NCBI GenBank assembly: GCA_002869665.1
Contig: PKUG01000110.1
Coordinates: 1 to 32,631, forward strand
From: Desulfuromonas sp.
Lineage (GTDB): Bacteria; Desulfobacterota; Desulfuromonadia; Desulfuromonadales; Geopsychrobacteraceae
DNA length: 32,631 nt
Direction: 5' to 3'
Shown: piece after piece, positions 14,829-23,879 of the stretch
Layout of the letters: every line of letters begins with the position of its first letter
Position numbering within the stretch: the stretch's first letter is position 1
The notes under the pieces: model-generated
Seen by the model: the letters and a program-made list of their open reading frames with translations, nothing else
Databases searched by the model: none
What the model was told of the DNA's origin: nothing
Translations under genes and position numbers: made by a program

Positions 14829-17800
14829 TTACTCTCCTGCGGGGTCTTCCGGGTGCGGATGGAGGTATTTTTCCAAAAGACTGCGAATCCGCTCGGTAAC
14901 CCGGCGATACTCTTCGAGGAATTCATGCTCCGGCTTCAGCCCCCCCTGACCGTAACCGAGGCTGCGGGCAATCTTTCTGAACCCCTTGTCAAAAGAGGAA
15001 AAACTGTTGATCGATTTGTCGTGCAGCAGGCGCAGCTTGTTCTCCAGCCGCCGCAGATACTTGTAACCGCTGATCAGTACGTCGGCATCGTCCACCGGCA
15101 GCAGATCAAGACCGGCCAGCTGCTGCAGCACGTCAATCGTATTCTGTCGCCGCAGCTCCACATGTTTGCCGGCGTGGAGCATCTGCAGATACTGGGTGAT
15201 GAACTCGACATCAACCATACCGCCACGGCCGGTTTTGATGTTGACCTGGCCGTCGCTTTCACGGGCGATCTCGTTTTCCATACGGCCGCGCAGACGGTAA
15301 ATCTCGGCCTGTAATTCCGACGGCAGGGGGCGCTCAAAAGCCAGCTCGGAAATGAGCTGCTGAATCTTGTCGACGAATTCGGGCGGACCGCAGACCGCGC
15401 GCGCCTTGAGCATCGCCTGACGCTCCCACGGCTGGGCCGACTCCTGATGATAGCGCCGGAAGGCCTCGAAGCTGGTGACCAGCGGCCCCTGGTTACCCGA
15501 TGGCCGCAGGCGGGTATCGATTTCATAGACGAACCCTTCGCGGGTCACCAGGGTCAGGACGCTGATGATGCGCTGGGCCAGCTTGGCGAAATACTCGTGG
15601 TTGCTGAGCTGGCGGAATCGGCGTTCCTCGGTTTCGGCGACCGGCTCGGTCTGCCCTTCACGATCATAAATGAAGATGATATCGAGATCGGAATGATAGT
15701 TCAGCTCCAGGCCGCCCAGCTTGCCCATGCCGACGACGGCAAAAGCGGCGTCGTTCTTCTCACCGCTCTCTTCGTCAACGGTGAAGGGGCCACCGAAACG
15801 CACAGCCAGCTCCTTCCGAGCCATGCAACAGGCCTGTTCAAGACAGACTTCCGCCAGCAGTGACAGCTGACGCGCGCCTTCCCCCTGGAGCATCTGCCCG
15901 TGCAGGTCGTTCAGGGCGATACGCAGAAACTCCTCGTTGCGGAAACGCCGCAGGGTATCGAGCTTGAGTTCGAAATCCTCGGCGAGGATCATCTGCGCTT
16001 CCAGCTCCTCTTTCATCTGTGCGCGATCCTTGCTTTCGGACGCGTAAAAACGTGAAACAAGGGTGTCGAGCAACTCCGGCCGCTGGATAAAAATTCGCGA
16101 CAGCAGCTGGCTCGACGCGAACAGCGAAACGAGCAGCTTGACGATCGGCGGATTTTCGACCAGCAGGGAGAAATAAGAGGTCCGGGCACGAATCCCACGC
16201 AAGAAGGCTTCAAGGTTGTTCAAGGCCTGGTCGGGGTTGGGCGAATCGAGCAGCTCGGCGAGCAGCTGGGGCGCCAGTTTCTCCAGGCAACGCTGGCCGC
16301 GTCGGGTCAAGCGCTTGTCTGGCTCGCCACCGCGCAGCATCAGCAGGCTGTCGTAAGCGGCATCCGGGTTGGTGAACCCTTTCTCTTCCAGCAGATCTTT
16401 GACCAGATCGGGGTCGGATTCGGGATCGAAGATGAAATAAACGTCGGGACGGATGTTCTGGGTTTCCTCCTCCTCGGTATGGAAAAGGTCGGCAAAGATG
16501 GCGCTGACCGCCTGCCGGTGGTTTTCGAGGACCATGGCAAACTCGTCGTAGCCCGGATAGCCGCAACGCCGGGCCAGCACTTCGAGACAGCGTTCATCCT
16601 GGGGCAGGTTGTGCGTCTGCTGCTCCTGGACGATCTGAATCCGGTGCTCCACCCGGCGCAGGAAACGGTAGGCCGAGCGCAGAATCGTACAGTCTTCGGA
16701 GGTAATCAGTTGTTCCTTTTCCAATTCCCGCAGCATCGCCAGAGAATTGCGCTTCTGCAGCTGCGGCTTGCGCCCGGCGTTGACAAGCTGCTGGGCCTGG
16801 ATAAAGAACTCGATTTCGCGAATGCCGCCGCGCCCGAGCTTGAGATTGCGCTCCCCCTCCTGTTCGCGCCCGAGACTGGCGTTGATCTTCTGCTTCATCG
16901 TCTTGATATCCTCGATCATGCCGAAATCGAGGTAACGCCGGTAGATAAAAGGGCGCAGCCGCTTGAGCAGGAGTTCACCAAGAGGAATCGAGCCGGCCAC
17001 CGGACGGGCCTTGATCATGGCCGCCCGCTCCCAGCTCTGCCCCCAGGATTCGTAGTAGGTCTCGGCCCCGGTCAGAGAGATCGCCAGGTCGCCGTTGTTG
17101 CCGTCGGGGCGCAGCCGGGTATCGACACGGAAGACGAAGCCATCCGCCGTCACCTGGTGCAATGCACGGGTGATCTGTTCGGCCAGTTTGACGAAATAGC
17201 GATGGAGACTGATCTTTTCCTTGCGCCGGCCATCACCGGTCGTCTCGCCGCGACTCGACGAGTAGCAATAGATCAGATCGATATCGGAGGAGAAATTCAG
17301 CTCGACACCGCCAAACTTCCCCATCCCGAGGATGGTCATTTCGGCTTCCTGCTGCATTCCCCCGTCCCCCTCTTCCAGGGGACGACCGTAATCCTCCTTG
17401 AGGCGCAAGCTGCAAATCTCGTAAGCCCGCTGCAGGGATGAGGCGGCCAGCGCCGAAAGCTCGGCCATAACCGCTTCGAGATCGGCCAGCCGGCACAGGT
17501 CGCGACTGCCGATGCGCAGGATCTGGCGCGCCTTGTAGAGGCGCAACTGATGCAGCAACGCGTCAAAATCGCTATCTTGGGGGATCAGCACACGCAGATC
17601 GCCGAGCATCTGGGCTTCGGCACAGGACTGGTGCAGCCACTTGGCGGCAAAAAGTTCGGAGAAGTAATGACGGTTGCGACAAAGGATGGCGGCCAGGAAC
17701 GGCGAACCGCCGAGGATCGTCAACAGGTGGAGACGTGATTGCGCTGACGCGAGCACCTGCTGCAGTTGGTCGCGGTCAACGATATCGAAGAGGCGCTCCA

Positions 17801-18020
17801 GCATATTGAGAGCGGCATCAGGATCGGCAACCGTGAACGTATCGGCCAGGATGGCGGCCAGCAACTCCCGGTCACGGAGCTGTTCATCGATCAGTTTCAG
17901 GTTGGTTTTCGCTCGCTCGCCCGCCAGCAGCACGCAGCCGGAAAGCCAGTCGACCAGAGCGGCCTCGTCGCTGTCGAGCAGGTTCAGTTGCGTGAAAATC
18001 TCCTGGCGATCGGGAGCCAT
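14829..18020 (-). CDS. glnE: Bifunctional glutamine synthetase adenylyltransferase/deadenylyltransferase GlnE
   Basis: The 1063-residue protein contains two nucleotidyltransferase domains. The N-terminal one, ILGMGKFGGVELNFSSDIDLIY (~230-251), removes AMP from glutamine synthetase; the C-terminal one, VVGMGKLGGLELNYHSDLDIIFIY (~755-780), adds it. Each is followed by a helical PII-uridylyltransferase-like domain (KLGRGGIREIEFF and KTGRGGMVDVEFI). The paired DxD metal sites are intact. In the known pathway P-II and glutamine set the direction of the reaction; a P-II gene lies at the window's left end. It is longer than E. coli GlnE (about 946). It follows mtnA by 80 bases and is followed 8 bases later by the REC–J gene. 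Confidence 0.96.
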   Translation of the reverse strand: MAPDRQEIFTQLNLLDSDEAALVDWLSGCVLLAGERAKTNLKLIDEQLRDRELLAAILADTFTVADPDAALNMLERLFDIVDRDQLQQVLASAQSRLHLLTILGGSPFLAAILCRNRHYFSELFAAKWLHQSCAEAQMLGDLRVLIPQDSDFDALLHQLRLYKARQILRIGSRDLCRLADLEAVMAELSALAASSLQRAYEICSLRLKEDYGRPLEEGDGGMQQEAEMTILGMGKFGGVELNFSSDIDLIYCYSSSRGETTGDGRRKEKISLHRYFVKLAEQITRALHQVTADGFVFRVDTRLRPDGNNGDLAISLTGAETYYESWGQSWERAAMIKARPVAGSIPLGELLLKRLRPFIYRRYLDFGMIEDIKTMKQKINASLGREQEGERNLKLGRGGIREIEFFIQAQQLVNAGRKPQLQKRNSLAMLRELEKEQLITSEDCTILRSAYRFLRRVEHRIQIVQEQQTHNLPQDERCLEVLARRCGYPGYDEFAMVLENHRQAVSAIFADLFHTEEEETQNIRPDVYFIFDPESDPDLVKDLLEEKGFTNPDAAYDSLLMLRGGEPDKRLTRRGQRCLEKLAPQLLAELLDSPNPDQALNNLEAFLRGIRARTSYFSLLVENPPIVKLLVSLFASSQLLSRIFIQRPELLDTLVSRFYASESKDRAQMKEELEAQMILAEDFELKLDTLRRFRNEEFLRIALNDLHGQMLQGEGARQLSLLAEVCLEQACCMARKELAVRFGGPFTVDEESGEKNDAAFAVVGMGKLGGLELNYHSDLDIIFIYDREGQTEPVAETEERRFRQLSNHEYFAKLAQRIISVLTLVTREGFVYEIDTRLRPSGNQGPLVTSFEAFRRYHQESAQPWERQAMLKARAVCGPPEFVDKIQQLISELAFERPLPSELQAEIYRLRGRMENEIARESDGQVNIKTGRGGMVDVEFITQYLQMLHAGKHVELRRQNTIDVLQQLAGLDLLPVDDADVLISGYKYLRRLENKLRLLHDKSINSFSSFDKGFRKIARSLGYGQGGLKPEHEFLEEYRRVTERIRSLLEKYLHPHPEDPAGE

Positions 18021-18100
18021 CGCTTCTCCTTTTTTTCAATTCAGTAACTGTCACACCTTGCTGAAACCGGAAACCCCGACATTCCATCCACAATACGACA

Positions 18101-19168
18101 CTAGCGCATAGTGACGAGCGTGTACAATCGCTCCTGATAATTCCCTTCGGCAACACCGTTTTCAGTAATGATTGCCGTCACCAGTCGGTTGGGGGTGACA
18201 TCGAAGGCCGGGTTCTTCACCGCGATCCCCTCGGGCGCCAGCTGGATATCACGAACATGGGTGATCTCACGACTGTCGCGCTCTTCGATCGGAATCTGCG
18301 AACCATCGCTCAGGCTGAGGTCGATAGTCGAAACCGGCGCCGCAACGTAAAAGGGGATGCCGTGCTCACGCGCCAGAATGGCGACCGTGTAGGTGCCGAT
18401 CTTGTTGGCGACATCGCCATTCGCAGCGATGCGGTCGGCACCGACGATCACAGCGTCGATCTCCCCTTTGCTCATCAAGTATCCAGCCATGTTATCGCAG
18501 ATCAGGGTGACCGGGATATTGTCTTTTTTCAGTTCCCAGGCGGTCAACCGCGCCCCCTGCACAAAGGGGCGGGTCTCGTCTGCGAGCACGGAAATCTTCT
18601 TCCCCGCCTCGACCGCGGCCCGGATGACTCCGAGGGCGGTCCCATAACCGGCGGTGGCCAGCGCCCCGGCGTTGCAGTGGGTCAGCACGCGCATCCCGTC
18701 ACTCAGGAGGGGTTGGCCATGTTGCCCCATTTTACGATTGATCGCCTCATCCTCCTGGGTGATTGCCAACGCCTCGTATTCGAGGCCGATCTTCAACTCC
18801 AGCACGCTGCGGTCAAGGTTGGCATGGGCAAAGCGCTTCATCCGCTCCAGCGCCCAGGTCAGGTTGACCGCCGTCGGCCGCGTCGCCGCCAGCATGGCGC
18901 AGATCGCTTCGAACTCGGCGTAGAACGCGTCGGCTGTCGCCGCTTCGATATCTCGGGCGCCGAACCAGGCCCCGATGGCCGCTGCAACCCCGATGGCCGG
19001 AGCGCCGCGCACAACCATGGTACGAATTGCCTCGGCAACCTCTTCGGCGGTTTTATAGTTGTGCCAGATCTCTTCCGCCGGCAGCAGACGCTGGTCGAGC
19101 ATCTGGCACTGGCCTGCGACAAAACGGATCGGACGGATAACGCTGGTATCGATGGGACAGCTGGACAT
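18101..19168 (-). CDS. mtnA: S-methyl-5-thioribose-1-phosphate isomerase
   Basis: The 355-residue protein belongs to the eIF2B-alpha-like aldose-ketose isomerases. Diagnostic stretches are [16 protein letters not shown] (51-66), [20 protein letters not shown] (161-180, catalytic Cys165), [17 protein letters not shown] (198-213) and [18 protein letters not shown] (243-260, catalytic Asp245). It converts methylthioribose-1-phosphate to methylthioribulose-1-phosphate in methionine salvage. The start ATG 19168 follows AGGAGCAGG. No other salvage gene is in the window, so the rest of the pathway must be elsewhere, or the enzyme may serve the 5-deoxyribose/DHAP shunt known in some bacteria. Confidence 0.95.
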   Translation of the reverse strand: MSSCPIDTSVIRPIRFVAGQCQMLDQRLLPAEEIWHNYKTAEEVAEAIRTMVVRGAPAIGVAAAIGAWFGARDIEAATADAFYAEFEAICAMLAATRPTAVNLTWALERMKRFAHANLDRSVLELKIGLEYEALAITQEDEAINRKMGQHGQPLLSDGMRVLTHCNAGALATAGYGTALGVIRAAVEAGKKISVLADETRPFVQGARLTAWELKKDNIPVTLICDNMAGYLMSKGEIDAVIVGADRIAANGDVANKIGTYTVAILAREHGIPFYVAAPVSTIDLSLSDGSQIPIEERDSREITHVRDIQLAPEGIAVKNPAFDVTPNRLVTAIITENGVAEGNYQERLYTLVTMR

Positions 19169-19180
19169 ATCCTGCTCCTG

Positions 19181-19243
19181 TGAAACGGGGCGTTGCCCGT
19201 AAATATTGATTTACGGTAGGGGCACGGCGCGCCGTGCCCCTAC
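19181..19243. repeat. Cluster of palindromes incl. a perfect 28-bp palindrome upstream of mtnA
   Basis: Three adjacent inverted repeats are present: GGGC-GTT-GCCC near 19187-19197; CCGTAAAT-ATTG-ATTTACGG (19197-19216, perfect 8-bp arms); and a perfect 28-bp palindrome with arms GTAGGGGCACGGCG and CGCCGTGCCCCTAC (19216-19243). The last is a REP-like sequence of a type seen widely in bacterial intergenic DNA. They lie between gatB and mtnA on the transcribed strand, with no T-run, so they are better seen as repeats than as terminators. Confidence 0.75.
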
Positions 19244-19297
19244 GGTCTGAATCGGAATCTGCATTACTATCGGAATCGATTTTCGGACGATGGTTTT

Positions 19298-19354
19298 GAT
19301 GCCGATGCCGATGCCGATGCCGATGCCGATGCCGATGCCGATGCCGATGCCGAT
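19298..19354. repeat. Tandem hexamer repeat (GATGCC) x 9.5
   Basis: 57 bases of exact GATGCC units end 10 bases before the gatB stop codon (downstream of gatB in its own direction). Degenerate CGATNN/GAATCG units continue across 19245-19290 (ATCGGAATC, ATCGGAATCGATT). Perfect identity of the units suggests recent slippage expansion, so the copy number probably varies between strains. Confidence 0.95.
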
Positions 19355-19364
19355 TAATTATGAC

Positions 19365-20807
19365 CTATTCAGCCAGTTTCTTCTGCATCAGCTCGTTGAC
19401 CATGGCGGGGTTCGCCTTCCCTTTGCTGGCCTTCATGACCTGGCCGACAAAGAAACCCATCAGCTTGTCCTTGCCCCCCTTCAGTTCTTCGAACTGCCCC
19501 TGGTTGGCGGCGATGATCTCATTGAGAATCGCTTCGATGGCACCGGTGTCGCTGACCTGCTTGAGCCCTTTTTCCTCGATCACCTGATCGGCGGTCTTAC
19601 TCCCGCCGCTGCTCCAGATTTCCTCGAAGACGGTCTTGGCGATCTTGCCGGAGATGGTGTTGTCCTCGATCCGCCCCAGCACACCGGCCAGCAGCTCCGG
19701 CGTTACCGGGCAGTCGGCGATGGCGATGGCGTTCTCATTCAGCGCCCGTGAGACCTCGCCCATGACCCAGTTGGCGCAGATCTTGGCATTCGGGTAGAGG
19801 GTGACCAGGGCGTCGAAATAGTCGGCCGTCGGCCGCTCGGCCGAGATCACCCCGGCGTCATATTCCGACAACCCGAGCTGTTCACTGTAGCGCCTGATTT
19901 TTGCCGCCGGCAGTTCCGGCAGTTCTGCGCGAACCCGTTCGACCCAATCCTCGGAAACCACCAGTGGAACCAGATCAGGATCGGGGAAATAGCGATAATC
20001 GTGGGCTTCCTCCTTGCCGCGCATCGAGCGGGTCACGCCGCTGTCGGGGTCGAACAGGCGGGTTTCCTGAACCACCTTGCCACCGTCCTCAATCACATCG
20101 ATCTGACGCTCCACCTCGTATTCGATCGCCTGTTTGATGAAACGAAAGGAATTGAGGTTCTTCAGTTCGGCACGGGTGCCAAACTCCTCCTGACCCCAGG
20201 GGCGGATTGAGACGTTGGCGTCGCAGCGGAAAGACCCTTCTTCCATGTTGCCGTCGCAGACCCCCAGGTAGGTGACGATCTGGTGCAACTGCTTGAGGTA
20301 GGCAATCGCCTCCTCGGCGCTGCGCATATCCGGTTCGGAAACGATCTCCAGCAGCGGGGTACAGGCCCGGTTCAGGTCGACCGCCGAACTGTTTCCATCG
20401 GTATGGATCAGCTTTCCGGCGTCCTCCTCCATGTGAATCCGGGTGATTCCGATCCGCTTTTTCCCGCTCTCCTCGGTCTCGATATCGAGCCAGCCGTGTT
20501 GGCAGATCGGCAGCTCGAACTGGGAGATCTGGTAACCCTTCGGCAGGTCGGGGTAGAAATAGTTCTTACGGGCAAAAATCGAACGCGGCGTAATCGAGTG
20601 ATTGGTAGCCAGACCGGTCTTGATCGCATACTCGACCACCTGCTTGTTCAGCACCGGCAACGCCCCCGGCAGTCCCAGGCAGACCGGACAGGTCTGGCTG
20701 TTCGGCTCCTGACCGAAATCCTTGGAACACCCGCAGAAAATCTTGGTGTTGGTGGTGAGCTGAACATGCACCTCCAACCCGATGACGACTTCGTACTTTG
20801 AATCCAT
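19365..20807 (-). CDS. gatB: Asp-tRNA(Asn)/Glu-tRNA(Gln) amidotransferase subunit B
   Basis: I start at ATG 20807 ([17 protein letters not shown]), giving 480 residues, the family's usual length; the 537-residue track ORF adds an upstream extension that overlaps gatA. Zinc-type cysteines (FCGCSKDF... and [10 protein letters not shown], ~20-45), [18 protein letters not shown] (~75-92) and [10 protein letters not shown] (~125) are GatB hallmarks, and the C-terminal YqeY-like tRNA-binding domain is present. GatB phosphorylates the misacylated tRNA and completes amidation with ammonia from GatA. AAGGAT precedes the start. It is 17 bases downstream of gatA. Confidence 0.96.
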   Translation of the reverse strand: MDSKYEVVIGLEVHVQLTTNTKIFCGCSKDFGQEPNSQTCPVCLGLPGALPVLNKQVVEYAIKTGLATNHSITPRSIFARKNYFYPDLPKGYQISQFELPICQHGWLDIETEESGKKRIGITRIHMEEDAGKLIHTDGNSSAVDLNRACTPLLEIVSEPDMRSAEEAIAYLKQLHQIVTYLGVCDGNMEEGSFRCDANVSIRPWGQEEFGTRAELKNLNSFRFIKQAIEYEVERQIDVIEDGGKVVQETRLFDPDSGVTRSMRGKEEAHDYRYFPDPDLVPLVVSEDWVERVRAELPELPAAKIRRYSEQLGLSEYDAGVISAERPTADYFDALVTLYPNAKICANWVMGEVSRALNENAIAIADCPVTPELLAGVLGRIEDNTISGKIAKTVFEEIWSSGGSKTADQVIEEKGLKQVSDTGAIEAILNEIIAANQGQFEELKGGKDKLMGFFVGQVMKASKGKANPAMVNELMQKKLAE

Positions 20808-20824
20808 CTTAATATCCTTTTCGC

Positions 20825-22282
20825 TTACAACGGCGCCAGGGTCCCACCGAAATCGGTTGCATTTTCGAACGCCCAGGCCGCCTGCAGAATCTCTGCCTCG
20901 GCAAACGGCTTGCCGAACAACTGCAGACCAATCGGCAGCCCTTCGCCACTCATCCCGCAGGGGATGCTCATGCCGCACAGACCGGCCAGATTGAGCGGGA
21001 TGGTGAAGATATCGGAAAGATACATCTGCAGCGGATCGTCGGCTTTCTCACCGATTTTGAATGCCGGTGTCGGGGCCACCGGGGTCAGCAGCAGGTCGAC
21101 CTGCTCGAAGGCCGTGAGAAAATCCTGCCGGATCAAGGTCCGCACCTTCTGCGCTTTAAGATAGTAGGCATCGTAATAACCGGAGGAGAGCGCGTACGTA
21201 CCGAGCATGATCCGCCGCTTGACCTCGTCGCCGAATCCGGCGGCACGGGTCTGCTGATACATTCCGATCAATCCTTCGCCCTCATCCTTGCGCACGCCGT
21301 AACGGACGCCGTCATAGCGAGCCAGGTTGCTCGACGCTTCGGCCGTAGCGATCAGGTAGTAGCAGGCGACTGCGTAATCGGTATGCGGCAGGCTGACCTC
21401 GACGATCTCTGCGCCCAGTTGCTTGTAGATTTCTATCGCCGCATCGATCGCCTTTTTCACATCGGCGTCGAGCCCGGCGATGAAGTACTCCTTCGGCAAC
21501 CCGATCTTCTTCCCTTTGATTCCATCTTTCAAGGTGGCCAGGTAATCGGGCACGGGGGTATCGACCGAAGTCGAATCCAGCGGATCGTAACCGGCCACCG
21601 CGCCGAGCAGAGTCGCACAGTCCTCGACATTACGGGCCAGCGGGCCGACCTGATCGAGCGAAGAGGCATAGGCAACGACACCGTAGCGGGAAACCCGACC
21701 GTAGGTCGGCTTGAGCCCAACCACGCCGCAATGAGATGCGGGCTGGCGAATCGACCCTCCGGTATCGGTCCCGAGAGTCAGGGAGACCTGCCCGGCGGCC
21801 AGGGCCGCAGCACTGCCGCCGGAAGAGCCACCCGGAATCCGCTCCAGGTTCCAGGGGTTGCGCACCGGACCGGCCGCGCTGTTCTCGTTTGAGCTGCCCA
21901 TGGCGAACTCGTCCATATTCAGCTTGCCGACGATCACGGCCCCCTGCGCGCGCAGTTTGGCGACCACGGTCGCGTCGTAAGGCGGGATATAATTGGCAAG
22001 GATCTTCGAACCGCAGGTGGTCAACAGATCGCGGGTGTTGAAGATATCCTTCAGAGCGATCGGAATCCCGGTCAGCGGCCCACCGTCCCCAGCCGCCAGC
22101 AGGGCGTCGGCCTCCGCCGCAGCCGCCAAAGCCTCGTCGGCGCAAACGGTGATAAAGCTGTTGACCTTGTCGTTGGTCACCGCGATCCGCTCCAGGCAGG
22201 CCTGAGTCAGCGCCACCGAGGTCAGCTCCCCGCCGCGCAGTTTCTCGCCCAGTTGTAAAATCGTTAAACTGTTGAGTTCCAT
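20825..22282 (-). CDS. gatA: Asp-tRNA(Asn)/Glu-tRNA(Gln) amidotransferase subunit A
   Basis: The 485-residue protein is an amidase-signature enzyme with the Ser-cisSer-Lys triad visible: Lys78 ([10 protein letters not shown]), Ser153 in [16 protein letters not shown] and Ser177 in [12 protein letters not shown]. It hydrolyses glutamine and passes ammonia to GatB within the GatCAB complex. Length is typical. Its start lies 302 bases after gatC stops; that gap is filled with hexamer repeats and a nested hairpin, which is unusual because gatC and gatA are normally nearly contiguous. Confidence 0.97.
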   Translation of the reverse strand: MELNSLTILQLGEKLRGGELTSVALTQACLERIAVTNDKVNSFITVCADEALAAAAEADALLAAGDGGPLTGIPIALKDIFNTRDLLTTCGSKILANYIPPYDATVVAKLRAQGAVIVGKLNMDEFAMGSSNENSAAGPVRNPWNLERIPGGSSGGSAAALAAGQVSLTLGTDTGGSIRQPASHCGVVGLKPTYGRVSRYGVVAYASSLDQVGPLARNVEDCATLLGAVAGYDPLDSTSVDTPVPDYLATLKDGIKGKKIGLPKEYFIAGLDADVKKAIDAAIEIYKQLGAEIVEVSLPHTDYAVACYYLIATAEASSNLARYDGVRYGVRKDEGEGLIGMYQQTRAAGFGDEVKRRIMLGTYALSSGYYDAYYLKAQKVRTLIRQDFLTAFEQVDLLLTPVAPTPAFKIGEKADDPLQMYLSDIFTIPLNLAGLCGMSIPCGMSGEGLPIGLQLFGKPFAEAEILQAAWAFENATDFGGTLAPL

Positions 22283-22340
22283 TTTCTCTCCAGAATCGTT
22301 CTGCCAATGATTTTTCGTATCGTTCTATTCAAGCGATCTG

Positions 22341-22379
22341 TCGGTATCGGTATCGGTATCGGTATCGGTATCGGTATCG
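22341..22379. repeat. Tandem hexamer repeat (TCGGTA) x 6.5
   Basis: 39 bases of exact TCGGTA units lie 58 bases upstream of the gatA start. A related stretch ATTCCGATACCGATGCCGAA (22412-22431) is partly its reverse complement, so the transcript could pair the two around a small CGGG-AAAAA-CCCG hairpin (22393-22405). The units share the CGATNN core with the repeats after gatB and after gatC. Confidence 0.93.
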
Positions 22380-22470
22380 AAGGAATTTTAGCCGGGAAAA
22401 ACCCGATAGTGATTCCGATACCGATGCCGAATTATCAAACTTTCAGCACCGTCCCAAAGGCCGTGGAGAA

Positions 22471-22568
22471 AGCCCCGGATACAAGGCTTGCGCAGACTTT
22501 ACACCGCAGGCGTAGCGGAAGCTACGTCGAGGATGTGGAGGCAAGCATAACGCCGTAGCCGGGGTTTT
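22471..22568. repeat. Nested three-tier hairpin repeat between gatC and gatA
   Basis: Three concentric inverted repeats are present: CCCCGG (22473-22478)/CCGGGG (22559-22564), GCTTGC (22486-22491)/GCAAGC (22541-22546), and the apical CGTAGC-GGAA-GCTACG (22511-22526). On the plus strand it ends in CCGGGGTTTT, like an intrinsic terminator, but the gat genes run the other way. The nested form suggests a conserved intergenic repeat element or a structured RNA. It accounts for most of the remaining 302-base gatC–gatA gap. Confidence 0.7.
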
Positions 22569-22584
22569 ATCCGCGGACGCTCCC

Positions 22585-22872
22585 CTACTCGATGACTTTG
22601 GGAACCTTATAACAACTTCCATCCCGCTCCGGCGCATTCTGCAGCGCCCGCTCAATCCCGATCGACGACTTCTTCTCGTCCGCCCGGAAAGCGTTGGACA
22701 TCGGCACGGCATGGGCCGTCGGCTCGATCCCCTCGGTGTCGAGTTCATTGAGCTTATCGACGTAGCCGAGGATGGCATCCATCTGCCCAGTCATCATCTC
22801 CAGTTCCTGCGGTTCCAGGGTCAGGCGCGCCAGGCGCGCGACATGTTCAACATCCTGCTGGGTGATTTTCAT
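22585..22872 (-). CDS. gatC: Asp-tRNA(Asn)/Glu-tRNA(Gln) amidotransferase subunit C
   Basis: The 95-residue protein has the GatC pattern: ITQQDVEHVARLARLTLEPQELEMMTGQMDAILGYVDKLNELDTEGIEPT, then AVPMSNAFRADE and a C-terminal FKVPKVIE-like end (CYKVPKVIE). It wraps around GatA and steadies its contact with GatB. AAGGA is spaced six bases before ATG 22872. First of the gatC-gatA-gatB order. Confidence 0.96.
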   Translation of the reverse strand: MKITQQDVEHVARLARLTLEPQELEMMTGQMDAILGYVDKLNELDTEGIEPTAHAVPMSNAFRADEKKSSIGIERALQNAPERDGSCYKVPKVIE

Positions 22873-22909
22873 GAGTCATCCTTGCACGGGTTCTTGTGCT
22901 TTCATCTTG

Positions 22910-22990
22910 AATCGCTATCGCCATCACTATCGGTATCGAAAGGTTGTCTGGGACAAACCTCGAATTCCGCTAGCGATGCCGATAGCGATT
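22910..22990. repeat. Long hairpin built from CGATNN units between mrp and gatC
   Basis: Left arm 22910-22933 (AATCGCTATCGCCATCACTA...) and right arm 22967-22990 (...TAGCGATGCCGATAGCGATT) pair at all but about three of 24 positions. The inner part continues with AGGTTGTC-TGG-GACAAACCT (one bulge). The whole folds into a hairpin of about 80 bases occupying most of the 134-base mrp–gatC gap. The arms are made of degenerate CGATNN hexamers like those near gatA and gatB. Confidence 0.8.
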
Positions 22991-23006
22991 TTCTTGATTC
23001 TAACCG

Positions 23007-23879
23007 TTATACCTGCTTATCGGCGAAGGCGCAAACGGCCTCGGCAACCAGCATCAGGGCGTTGCTGTTGGCCGAATCGGGGTGTCCGATAATATGCGGT
23101 ACGCCCGAGTCGCCACCGATAACGACCAGCGGCTCGAAAGGAACCTGGGCCAGCACCGGAACACCGGTCTTCTGGGCCAGTTTTTCGGCGCCACCACTCT
23201 TGAAGATATCGGAGCGCTCACCACAGTGAGGACAGATGAAGCCGCTCATATTCTCGACCATGCCGACGACCGGCAGCTTGAGCTCACGGCAGAAGCTGAG
23301 AGATTTCTCGACGTCGGTCAGGGCGACATCCTGCGGTGTGGTGACGACCACGGCGGCCGAGCGCGCGCCGAGCAGTTGCACCGCGCTGAGCGGCTCGTCG
23401 CCGGTCCCCGGCGGGCAGTCGAGGAGCAGGAATTCGAGCTCACCCCAGGCCACGTCCGCCAGCAGCTGCTGAATGGCACCGTGCTTCATCGGCCCGCGCA
23501 TGATGGTGGCATCGCTGTCCGAAGCGAGCAGGAAACCGATCGACATCAGCTTGACGCCATGGGCCTCGAGCGGGTGAATCCCCTCCTCATCGGCACCCGG
23601 GCGCTGCCCTTCGAGGCCGAGCATCTTCGGAATACTCGGACCGTGCAGGTCGATATCGAGCAAACCGACCTTCTTTCCCAGCTTGGCCAGCGCCAGGGCC
23701 AGATTGACCGCCGTGGTGCTCTTGCCGACCCCGCCCTTGCCCGACATGACGACGACCTTGTTCTTGACGCCGCACATCCGCTTGTCGAGGGCCTGGCGCA
23801 TCTGAAACTGCTGGTCATTGGGGTTCCCTACCTGTTTCAACGAACAGGATGAATCATTACATCCGTCACAACTTCCCAT
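23007..23879 (-). CDS. mrp: Mrp/NBP35-family Fe-S cluster carrier ATPase (ApbC)
   Basis: The 290-residue P-loop protein has the deviant Walker A VVMSGKGGVGKSTTAVNLA (SGKGGVGKS at 46-54), LLDIDLHGPSIPKMLG (switch I), FLLLDCPPGTGD (Walker B) and the metal-binding CxxC FICPHCGE (~214-221). The family binds a 4Fe-4S cluster at a dimer interface and hands it to apoproteins. The N-terminus CDGCNDSSC is a short cysteine cluster seen in NBP35-like versions. The DUF59 domain of E. coli Mrp is absent. AAGGAG precedes ATG 23879 by nine bases. Confidence 0.94.
   Translation of the reverse strand: MGSCDGCNDSSCSLKQVGNPNDQQFQMRQALDKRMCGVKNKVVVMSGKGGVGKSTTAVNLALALAKLGKKVGLLDIDLHGPSIPKMLGLEGQRPGADEEGIHPLEAHGVKLMSIGFLLASDSDATIMRGPMKHGAIQQLLADVAWGELEFLLLDCPPGTGDEPLSAVQLLGARSAAVVVTTPQDVALTDVEKSLSFCRELKLPVVGMVENMSGFICPHCGERSDIFKSGGAEKLAQKTGVPVLAQVPFEPLVVIGGDSGVPHIIGHPDSANSNALMLVAEAVCAFADKQV

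Noticed and set aside
19298-19354. Possible CRISPR array
   Set aside because: The 6-base units are contiguous with no spacers; it is a simple tandem repeat, and no cas gene is present.
20808-20978. 57-residue N-terminal extension of GatB in the ORF track
   Set aside because: It overlaps the end of gatA, is unlike the family, and the ATG at 20807 has an SD and gives the usual length.
22559-22568. Intrinsic terminator (CCGGGGTTTT) on the plus strand
   Set aside because: No plus-strand gene leads into it; the surrounding genes are on the minus strand, so it is treated as part of a repeat hairpin.
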